This document shows, piece after piece, positions 16,285 to 21,222 of a stretch of 21,222 nucleotides of DNA. Both the position numbers and the translations under genes were made by a program. Source of the stretch: DATKKK01 sp035542975 (lineage in GTDB: Archaea; Thermoproteota; Bathyarchaeia; Bathyarchaeales; Bathycorpusculaceae); NCBI GenBank assembly GCA_035542975.1, contig DATKKK010000019.1, forward strand, positions 1-21,222, in the 5' to 3' direction. Under the pieces are notes generated by a model that made no database searches, was not told where the DNA came from, and was given only the letters and a program-made list of their open reading frames with translations. Numbering within the stretch: the first letter of the stretch is position 1; each line of letters opens with the position of its first letter.

Positions 16285-16423
16285 TGCTGGGAAGACAAAA
16301 CTGAGGTTTGATCAAGGAACCGCTGCCTTATGGTGCAAGAGGTTTTGAGAGTGCGCGCTATCAACGTTCGCGGTCCAAACGACAACTCAACATAGAATAA
16401 CGTTAAACCGACTTTATGCTTCT

Positions 16424-16500
16424 TAATAGTCTTCTATAGTCTCAATAGACTATATGGACAAGTGCTTTAACCGACGCAGCATACTACGACGAACAGGTGA
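16424..16500 (+). promoter_or_regulatory. promoter of the third cohesin gene with 8-bp inverted repeat operator
   Basis: TATAGTCT (16435-16442) and AGACTATA (16447-16454) form a perfect 8-bp inverted repeat around CAAT. A third half-site, AATAGTCTT, lies at 16425-16433. TTTAA at 16466-16470 is in TATA position and AGGTGA at 16495-16500 is the ribosome binding site. This is the clearest copy of the motif in the window. Confidence 0.65.
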
Positions 16501-16505
16501 GCAAA

Positions 16506-17135
16506 ATGAAGGTCAGCGTTCTCTGGATCGTTGCCTCAATAGTGTGTTTGAGCTTGGTTGGACTCGTTAGATGCGACAGTTTGCCAGTAATAGCGATTGA
16601 CCCGCCTGCGGTGAATCTTTCACAACCGGACATCGGTAATAATTTCGATATTACGATAAACATATCAAACGTTGCAAACCTTCATGCATGGAAGGTACGC
16701 CTCACCTGGAATTCGAGTGTCCTGAACTTCAGCCAAGTACTTGAAGGGCCATTCCTGCAAAGTGGAGGTGACCCCACGCTTTTCCTAGCATCTCCTCATG
16801 CGATAAACGGATCCCTGAAAGAAATATCGGACTCGATCCTGACTAATTCAAGTGTAGCTGGAAGTGGTGTTCTCGCCACTGTCACTTTCAAAGTTCTTTC
16901 AGAGGGTCAGTCAGACATACATCTCAACGAAACTGTATTACTCCAACGAATGGTTGGTGGGATACAACCAGAAATAAATGCCACCGTTATGGATGGATAC
17001 GTGAACATTATCCCCGAATTTCCAAACCTAGCAATATTGGTGATTATGTGTGGCGCGATCACAGCAGTGGCAGTTCTGGTCAAAAAGCGGGCCAGATCCC
17101 GCGTGCTGATCGATCAAATGAACGCCTGTCGATAG
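16506..17135 (+). CDS. cohesin-domain surface protein with PEFP C-terminal anchor
   Basis: Signal peptide MKVSVLWIVASIVCLSLVGL is followed by one cohesin-type domain at about 25-170: FDITINISNVANLHAWKVRLTWNSSVL, EGPFLQSGGDPTLFLASP, AGSGVLATVTFKV. The C-terminus has IIPEFPNLAIL, a hydrophobic helix, then KKRARSR. PEFP before a helix and basic tail is the archaeal PEF-type sorting pattern associated with archaeosortases, though it may be a plain anchor. AGGTGA is spaced 5 nt from ATG 16506, so the GTG at 16497 is not the start. It has no dockerin and no PKD domains. It belongs to the same set as the cohesins at 9814-12009 and carries the best operator copy. Confidence 0.84.
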   Translation: MKVSVLWIVASIVCLSLVGLVRCDSLPVIAIDPPAVNLSQPDIGNNFDITINISNVANLHAWKVRLTWNSSVLNFSQVLEGPFLQSGGDPTLFLASPHAINGSLKEISDSILTNSSVAGSGVLATVTFKVLSEGQSDIHLNETVLLQRMVGGIQPEINATVMDGYVNIIPEFPNLAILVIMCGAITAVAVLVKKRARSRVLIDQMNACR

Positions 17136-17379
17136 TGCTCAAATTATGCCGACCGTTACAGCGTGACCTATTGGATAGCCCAACCTGCCCGATGGTGATT
17201 CCCTTTAACACTACGAGTATCTTCTAGTCAAGGCGCGCGCTACATATTGGTGAGAACTCGTTACTTGTTGGAAGAAGGAATTGAATAAAGCAGGTCATCG
17301 AGATGCATTCTCCATAGAGAGTAGGTCTTAGGATATCTGGATTCTGCAAGTTTAAGGAAGCGCGCGTTGCGTTATGTCG

Positions 17380-17997
17380 TCACCATTTATCGCAGTGAAT
17401 CTTTTCTCTTAAGCAGATAGTTTTCTGTTTGATGAAGTAGTCGGTTGGGTAGCCTATGGGAATTACAGCTGCAACCTCGTAATCTTGGGGTACGTCTAGT
17501 ATTTTCTTGAGGAAAGAAGTTTCATGGGGTATGTAGGTCACGCCGTACAATCCTTCTGCTGCCATGCCTAAAAGTATATTCTCGATGCAAGCCCAGACAG
17601 AGGCGAAATCGTTCAGTTCATAGAGTGTTCTGCATTCTTGCAGGGGTTTCTTCATTCTGAAGCATACTATCAACAATTCAGGCGAACTGATCAACATTCT
17701 CTTTTGGACTGGCAACGACTTGAGGTACATCTCTTTTTGCAGATTGTCTATCATGCCTTCAGTTGTTCTTTCCAGTTCTGTCTGGCTCGTGACATTCTCT
17801 GCCTTTGCACCCGACTCAACAACTCTTCTTCTCTGCTCGAAATCTCTAACGAAAATGAATTCCCATTCCCTCAAATGGTTGTGCGAAGGAGCCTTCAGCC
17901 CAGCCTCCAAAACTCTCTGAAGCTTTTCTTCCTCTACAGGTTCTTGTTGAAACTCCCTCACACTTCGCCTTTTCCCGACAACTTCATAAAAATCCAA
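17380..17997 (-). CDS. nitroreductase family protein (FMN-dependent)
   Basis: The 205-residue protein begins MDFYEVVGKRRSVREFQQEPV, in which the R-R-S-x-R segment binds the FMN phosphate. It continues with LEAGLKAPSHNHLREWEF, the family's second flavin contact. ENILLGMAAEGLYGVTYIPHE and VAAVIPIGYPTDY are the usual C-terminal core. Such enzymes reduce nitro compounds, quinones or related electrophiles with NAD(P)H; the natural substrate cannot be told. The start is TTG, set by AAGGTGG about 7 nt upstream. It lies 55 nt after mgsA on the same strand and may share its transcript. The 244-nt gap after the cohesin gene, into which it converges, shows only two GCGCGC motifs. Confidence 0.87.
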   Translation of the reverse strand: MDFYEVVGKRRSVREFQQEPVEEEKLQRVLEAGLKAPSHNHLREWEFIFVRDFEQRRRVVESGAKAENVTSQTELERTTEGMIDNLQKEMYLKSLPVQKRMLISSPELLIVCFRMKKPLQECRTLYELNDFASVWACIENILLGMAAEGLYGVTYIPHETSFLKKILDVPQDYEVAAVIPIGYPTDYFIKQKTICLREKIHCDKW

Positions 17998-18052
17998 ACG
18001 TTACCACCTTCGAATCCTGGCCATCAAGAGAACTTGAGCGTGACTCATAAAC

Positions 18053-18466
18053 CTAACTCGCGCCCTGAAACAATGGACTTGAAATGATTAGATCTGCGGT
18101 TGCACGATTACATGCAGTCGGCACATTGTACAAGACTGCTATTCTGAGAAGTGCTTTTACGTCCACATCGTGAGGGTGAGCTTGAAGAGGATCCCAGAAG
18201 AAAATCAGGTAGTCCAGCTTGCCATTGGCAATAAGAGCACCTAATTCCATGTCCCCTCCATAAGGGCCGCTTTTGAGCAGAGTGACTTTTAGCCCTGTTC
18301 TGTCGATGATTTTCTGGCCTGTGCTTCCAGTTGCATACAAGTCATGCGAAGATAGTGTTCCTTTGTTGAAAGCTATCCATTCTACTAGGTCATCTTTCTT
18401 ATTATCGTGCCCTACGAGGCCAATTCTCTTTGGGTTTACGTTCTCACTTCCGATCCTTGTGTGCAT
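18053..18466 (-). CDS. mgsA: methylglyoxal synthase
   Basis: MgsA converts dihydroxyacetone phosphate to methylglyoxal and free phosphate. Family motifs are complete: IGLVGHDNKKDDLVEW, LYATGSTGQKI, SGPYGGDMELGALIANGKLDYLIFFWDP (catalytic aspartates in GGD and FWDP), HPHDVDVKALLRIA and CNRATADLIISSPLF. The C-terminus is shorter than in E. coli. An ATG at 18496 would add ten codons but has no ribosome binding site. The ATG at 18466 has AAGG upstream and gives a normal-length N-terminus, so I prefer it, without certainty. The bacterial enzyme is strongly inhibited by phosphate, so activity rises when phosphate is scarce. Its place beside phosphate genes and a box motif fits that (inference). Confidence 0.9.
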   Translation of the reverse strand: MHTRIGSENVNPKRIGLVGHDNKKDDLVEWIAFNKGTLSSHDLYATGSTGQKIIDRTGLKVTLLKSGPYGGDMELGALIANGKLDYLIFFWDPLQAHPHDVDVKALLRIAVLYNVPTACNRATADLIISSPLFQGAS

Positions 18467-18591
18467 TTTGGTTGCCTTAAACCTTTTCGTGAACATTGCA
18501 CGCTCGCGCTAGTCTCACCAGTAACTTGCTGCCTTGTAGGAAGAATTGTAGTTTGGCTGAGCGCGCGCTATTGATTAGACGGTTTCTTTTC

Positions 18592-18626
18592 TATAGAGAA
18601 TAGTGAGCCCACTATATACTATTTGG
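18592..18626 (+). promoter_or_regulatory. box-like inverted repeat between mgsA and the small-ORF cluster
   Basis: ATAGTG (18600-18605) and CACTAT (18610-18615) form an inverted repeat around AGCC. TATAGAG lies just before it and TATACTATTTGG (18615-18626) after it; the latter also occurs at the pstS2 promoter. It ends about 50 nt before the ATG at 18675, with ACATTAAC near 18634-18641 in TATA position. Confidence 0.45.
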
Positions 18627-18674
18627 GATTGGTACATTAACTGCTTTGTTACCATTAGGAGTAGGTGATAGCCA

Positions 18675-18758
18675 ATGGAAGACAAAAAGTACAGTAGAAG
18701 AGAACAGAAGAATAAAACGTCAAAGAACCATGAACCATGGTACTTTACGCATATGTAG
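18675..18758 (+). CDS. very small ORF (27 residues) with strong ribosome binding site
   Basis: The frame begins MEDKKYSRREQKNKTSKNHE and ends in WYFTHM before TAG. AGGTGA (18663-18668), preceded by AGGAG, stands 6 nt before the ATG. This is among the best Shine-Dalgarno sites in the window. With a TATA-like element and a box upstream, it looks expressed. The product is very basic and hydrophilic with no known domain. It could instead be the first piece of a frameshifted longer gene, since three more short frames follow end to end. Confidence 0.45.
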   Translation: MEDKKYSRREQKNKTSKNHEPWYFTHM

Positions 18759-18759
18759 G

Positions 18760-18801
18760 ATGGGAAAACAATTCGTATCTGGATGGCGTGTCGAAAAATG
18801 A
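18760..18801 (+). CDS. mini-ORF (13 residues) linking the small-ORF chain
   Basis: ATG at 18760 comes one base after the previous TAG. It encodes MGKQFVSGWRVEK and ends in a TGA that overlaps the next ATG as ATGA. It may be a coupling peptide or a fragment of a broken gene. Confidence 0.2.
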   Translation: MGKQFVSGWRVEK

Positions 18802-18917
18802 GAAGAACAGAAAAAGAAAGAATCATATCTCATCAAAAAACGGACATAAACATTCTCGACTGGTTGCTGGCTATAGATTTTGATGTAGGTCAGACGGGTG
18901 GAGAACCAAATCGATGA
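18798..18917 (+). CDS. small ORF (39 residues), unknown
   Basis: Beginning at the ATGA overlap, it reads MRRTEKERIISHQKTDINIL and continues DWLLAIDFDVGQTGGEPNR. The stop overlaps the next ORF again as ATGA. An in-frame ATG at 18783 would add five codons. Composition is protein-like but I recognise no family. The double overlap argues for translation as part of a short operon, or for a decayed larger gene. Confidence 0.35.
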   Translation: MRRTEKERIISHQKTDINILDWLLAIDFDVGQTGGEPNR

Positions 18918-19135
18918 GACAAGAAAGATGTACCCTTTTGCTCAAGGCTGAGAACGATTCGAAAGCACCCATGTGCTACTACTGCAGATCAAGTATTGCA
19001 CCTGGAGAGGAAGTCATAAGTAGAGAGCAAAGACTGTATCATCGCAAATGCTTTAACCATCTTTTCACTTTAACCTCAAAATGCCTAACTTGCAGAAAAG
19101 CTACAAAATGTCTCAAGCAAAACTACCTAACATGA
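18914..19135 (+). CDS. LIM-like zinc-finger small protein
   Basis: This 73-residue product has CYYC at residues 21-24 and H-x2-C at 43-46, eighteen residues later. IAPGEEVI and a YHRKCF block fit the first zinc site of a LIM domain. A second CxxC at 57-60 with a further cysteine at 66 suggests an incomplete second site. Such small zinc-finger proteins occur in archaea, with roles mostly unknown, probably in protein or nucleic-acid contacts. It starts at an ATGA overlap with the preceding ORF. A GCGCGCG motif follows 26 nt after its stop. Confidence 0.65.
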   Translation: MRQERCTLLLKAENDSKAPMCYYCRSSIAPGEEVISREQRLYHRKCFNHLFTLTSKCLTCRKATKCLKQNYLT

Positions 19136-19201
19136 TGTGATGACATAGAAATCTATGAAAGCGCGCGATTTTCAGTGTTGCGACAAGATTCAAAATTGCT
19201 A

Positions 19202-19233
19202 TATAGACTATGGGAGCCTATAGAGTCTATTTT
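19202..19233 (+). promoter_or_regulatory. paired box motif before a 31-residue ORF
   Basis: ATAGACT (19203-19209) and AGTCTAT (19224-19230) form a 7-bp inverted repeat. The whole 32 nt resembles 18592-18624, including a central GAGCC. TTTAAT at 19241-19246 is in TATA position, 40-45 nt before the GTG at 19286. It is another copy of the phosphate-island motif. Confidence 0.5.
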
Positions 19234-19285
19234 CGTAGGGTTTAATCATCTCTTTGCTTCACAATAAGAGTGGAGGGAAGAATCT

Positions 19286-19381
19286 GTGAACAAGAAAGTC
19301 TCGCTTTTTGAGTATGAAATACCTCTTCGTCGCAAACCCCAACCAATGCATGTCGATTCGTCGAAGAAGCGAGCGCGCTGA
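19286..19381 (+). CDS. very small ORF (31 residues) with strong ribosome binding site
   Basis: A GTG start has GGAGGG (19272-19277) about 8-9 nt upstream, a TATA-like TTTAAT and a box motif in the usual order. The product starts MNKKVSLFEYEIPLRRKPQP and ends in a basic SKKRAR. It has no known family. Its promoter equipment is as good as that of the larger genes here, which is the main reason to list it. The end of the frame runs through a GCGCGC motif. Confidence 0.45.
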   Translation: MNKKVSLFEYEIPLRRKPQPMHVDSSKKRAR

Positions 19382-19585
19382 ACGGAAATATTCTCAGCCG
19401 TTACGTAGAGATAAATAAGCGCGCTGTGTAGTCCTGTTTTAGCTTAAGGATTAAGGAAATGAGTCGAACCACCTTACATTATTGATGTCGATAGTCGGAA
19501 GACTGCTATCCTCTCACTTCGGTCTTTAGAATAGCTTACACGTACAATGCTAGGGCAGGTTTGTACAAGAGAACCGTATGAGCAT
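19382..19585. other. non-coding gap with several short inverted repeats
   Basis: I see no gene here. AGTC-GGAA-GACT (19493-19504) would make a small stem with a GNRA-type loop. GCTAT (19505-19509) can pair with ATAGC (19531-19535), and GTACAA (19542-19547) with TTGTAC (19561-19566). A structured RNA or a bidirectional terminator is possible. The evidence is weak. Confidence 0.25.
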
Positions 19586-20587
19586 TTACATTTTCGACAA
19601 GAGAATAGTGTTGTAAGGGTCGTCGGCGACCTGCGGAAAAGGCGTGTGTTTATTGTTTTTCACGAGGTCGCGGTCTTTGTTTTTTGTGAAGGTACCCACA
19701 AGAGTTGCTGAAACACCGTTTCTGTGCATTATTTCCTCGATTTTGTCTTTGGCTTCTGCGTCTACAGCAGCTATGATTGTGCCCGTGGAAGACATCGATA
19801 AGAATTGTTCATCCGAAAGCGCAAAGCTTTCTTGTAGCATTCTAGCCTCAGGAGTGATGGGTATATCCTCGATTTTCACGTTGAAACCTACTCCTGACGC
19901 TTCTGCCATCTCGTTGAGAGCTGACACTAGCCCGCCTTCAGTAGCATCATGCATCGCATGGACGCCGCCTGCTTCGGCGAGCTGCAATGCTTCTTTCACG
20001 CAACTTTGCATGTAAACGAGCTGTGCTAATCTTTTTACTTGCTCGATCCCGAAGAGCCTCTGCGCCAACACTTTATGTGTCAACGAGAAGTTAACAAGCG
20101 TCTCTAAACCCAGTGTTTTCGTACATAAGATGAGATCTCTTGGCTTGGCGTCTCCAGGCGTAATCAGCTTTTCTGGATCTACAGTGCCATATGCTGTGCA
20201 AACTCCAATCAGCTTCGAAAAATCGTCATAAGTGCCAGTATGTCCTGTAGTGATCGCCATGCCCAGTTCGTCAGCGGCGCCACACGCTTGCTTCATCACT
20301 GCCTGGAAAGCTTGAGGCTTGGTTGGTAGTGGTCCGAGGAGATTGATACTGCAGAACTCTGGTTTTGCCCCAAACAGCGCTACATCTGATGCGGCGTAGT
20401 GGATTAGTAGCCATCCGAACCATTCTTCTGGAACGCCCATGCACGGGTCGGTGGAAACTACGACGTACTTGTTGCCTAAGCGATGCACACCTGAATCGTA
20501 GCCTGGCATGGGAGGCACTATGACTCGCGGGTCTTTCTTTATGCAGCTTAGAAGTTTTTGCAGTTCTTCTCTAGTGAGTTTTCCCAA
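19586..20587 (-). CDS. PurM-like (AIR synthase/HypE-related) protein, probably thiamine-linked
   Basis: This 333-residue protein has the two-domain PurM/ThiL/HypE fold. The N-terminal metal and nucleotide residues appear as GYDSGV (about 29-34), VSTDP (44-48) and AASDVALFGAKP (65-76). The C-terminal domain has MHDATEGGLVSALNEMAEASGVGF (212-235) and SSTGTIIAAV. HypE's C-terminal PRIC cysteine tail is absent, so hydrogenase maturation is unlikely. It starts at TTG with GAGG upstream, 14 nt after thiT, in a transcript led by a TPP riboswitch. This points to thiamine salvage, for example an ATP-dependent kinase acting on thiamine or TMP (inference). The family is often annotated only as AIR synthase-related protein. 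Confidence 0.8.
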   Translation of the reverse strand: MGKLTREELQKLLSCIKKDPRVIVPPMPGYDSGVHRLGNKYVVVSTDPCMGVPEEWFGWLLIHYAASDVALFGAKPEFCSINLLGPLPTKPQAFQAVMKQACGAADELGMAITTGHTGTYDDFSKLIGVCTAYGTVDPEKLITPGDAKPRDLILCTKTLGLETLVNFSLTHKVLAQRLFGIEQVKRLAQLVYMQSCVKEALQLAEAGGVHAMHDATEGGLVSALNEMAEASGVGFNVKIEDIPITPEARMLQESFALSDEQFLSMSSTGTIIAAVDAEAKDKIEEIMHRNGVSATLVGTFTKNKDRDLVKNNKHTPFPQVADDPYNTILLSKM

Positions 20588-20601
20588 TTTTTTTCCTCAG
20601 T

Positions 20602-21165
20602 TCAGAAATGGTACTCCAAGGTTCTTCTTCTTACAAGAATTGCTAGGAATATGGCGCTGATTATGAATTCCACGGTAAGAAAGCTACCGTTGTAGACCGC
20701 TGGATAAATGTATTGTCCGTATCCTTCGGGAAATGTGTAAACATAGTACCAAACGAACACTCCGACAAAGTAGTGCACGAGGAACCTGAGGAAGACGCTC
20801 ACGGCGGCGCCTGCTGTTGCAAAGCTGACTGTTTTTTTATAAAACATTCCCGTCAACCCAATTAAGCCAAAAGCAACTGGGTACTCGAGAACTGCTTGCA
20901 GAGGCGTTGCAATCACCGCTGCGGCGCCGAGAAAGAGGACATCGATGAACAGTGCAAGAATGCCGAAGACTATTCCAGTTATGACGCCGACTCGGACTCC
21001 TCTTCTAAGCGATAGCCACATCGTAGGAACCATGCTACCCAGAGTTACAGAGCCTCCATAGGGCAAGGTGAAAGGTCGAATCATGTACAGGACTGCTGAA
21101 AGTGCCGAAAAAACGACAATTTCAGCGAGAATTTTGGTCTGGAATATCGTATTGGTTTTTTGCAT
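20602..21165 (-). CDS. thiT: thiamine ECF transporter substrate-binding component ThiT
   Basis: A 187-residue membrane protein with about six helices and the ThiT pattern. It has PYGGSVTLGSMVPTMWLSLRRG (35-56), PLQAVLEYPVAFG with E94-Y95 (thiamine-contact position in the family), HYFVGVFVWY with H131 and W139, and YPAVYNGSFLTVEF with N159. ThiT captures thiamine and works with a shared ECF module (EcfA/A'/T), which is not in this window. Its ATG is 7 nt after a GGAGGG that is itself the 3' end of the TPP riboswitch, so control is likely at translation initiation. Confidence 0.92.
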   Translation of the reverse strand: MQKTNTIFQTKILAEIVVFSALSAVLYMIRPFTLPYGGSVTLGSMVPTMWLSLRRGVRVGVITGIVFGILALFIDVLFLGAAAVIATPLQAVLEYPVAFGLIGLTGMFYKKTVSFATAGAAVSVFLRFLVHYFVGVFVWYYVYTFPEGYGQYIYPAVYNGSFLTVEFIISAIFLAILVRRRTLEYHF

Positions 21166-21222
21166 GCTTTTTCCCTCCGCCAGTATTGTCTGGTTCAGGT
21201 TCTAAGGGTCGACAGCATTTCA
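21166..21222 (-). promoter_or_regulatory. TPP riboswitch (3' part; 5' part outside the window)
   Basis: Read on the - strand, the leader contains GACCCTTAGAACCTGAACC, then AGACAATACTGGCGGAGGGA. This matches the conserved 3' half of the THI element (ACCC-TTTGAACCTGA-…-CTGG-…-AGGGA). The window ends before the conserved CTGAGA half. The closing GGAGGG also serves as the thiT ribosome binding site, so ligand binding would hide it and repress translation. TPP riboswitches before thiamine transporters are known in a few archaea. Confidence 0.9.

Larger units (their letters stand above)
16353..19423. repeat. dispersed GCGCGC motifs in intergenic DNA
   Basis: Self-complementary GCGCGC cores, often extended to GCGCGCTA or GCGCGCG, occur at 16353, 17233, 17360, 18561, 19161, 19373 and 19418. 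A one-mismatch copy is at 18502, and a further copy lies outside this span at 9752. All are between genes or at the very end of a tiny ORF, in DNA that is otherwise AT-rich. I know of no element with this description. Confidence 0.55.

Noticed and set aside
17136..17379. Short frames in the gap between the cohesin and nitroreductase genes
   Set aside because: The longest found are about a dozen codons; only two GCGCGC motifs stand out.
18575..18826. 83-residue hydrophobic - strand frame
   Set aside because: It is antisense to the small ORFs that have strong ribosome binding sites; its hydrophobic look comes from reading A-rich coding DNA backwards.
19137..19143. GTGATGA resembling a C box of a C/D sRNA
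   Set aside because: No D box (CTGA) at a suitable distance downstream.
19455..19475. tRNA T-arm-like GGTTCGACTC on the - strand
   Set aside because: Flanking bases do not pair as a T stem and no acceptor, D or anticodon arms can be drawn.
1..21222. CRISPR arrays, insertion sequences, integrase genes, rRNA
   Set aside because: No regularly spaced repeats, transposase-like proteins or rRNA sequence were seen, despite the accessory character of the 9.8-19.4 kb part.

Overview
The window reads as archaeal chromosome. Promoters have TATA-like elements roughly 35-45 nt before start codons. Ribosome binding sites repeatedly show AGGTGA or GGAGG, and TTG and GTG starts are common. One gene joins a SpoVT/AbrB DNA-binding domain to PhoU repeats, and one secreted protein ends in a PEFP-type anchor. 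Gene content would suit Bathyarchaeia or a related TACK lineage, but this is inferred from general resemblance and not proven.

Layout. Positions 3-1160 hold the end of a 5-oxoprolinase subunit C (KipA/AHS2) gene and moaE. From about 1.2 to 17.1 kb lies a phosphate island. It begins with a PhoU-like DUF47 protein and a metallophosphoesterase on the + strand. Next, on the - strand, comes a complete pstS-pstC-pstA-pstB-phoU set in the same order as in E. coli. An isolated second pstB follows, divergent from the AbrB-PhoU regulator. The accessory part (9.8-17.1 kb) has three cohesin-domain surface proteins and a second PstS-like binding protein that ends in a dockerin. It also has a second PstC/PstA pair (PstA enlarged by about four membrane helices) and a small membrane protein. 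From 17.4 to 19.4 kb are a nitroreductase, methylglyoxal synthase and a group of very small ORFs, one LIM-like zinc finger among them. At the right end a TPP riboswitch, cut by the window edge, leads into thiT and a PurM/HypE-like kinase-fold gene.

How it may fit together. A palindromic motif with core TATAGNCTATA, or its half-site AATAGACTA, lies about 50-85 nt before pstS1, pstC2, one cohesin gene and two small-ORF transcripts. More degenerate forms lie before the regulator and pstS2. I propose it as a phosphate-regulon operator, possibly read by the AbrB-PhoU protein. The cohesin proteins and the dockerin-tailed PstS2 suggest a surface-tethered capture complex feeding the PstC2A2 permease, which has no adjacent ATPase and may borrow PstB2. 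Methylglyoxal synthase, which frees phosphate from DHAP, beside the same motif would suit a phosphate-starvation response. These links are inference from context; the domain calls are direct reading.
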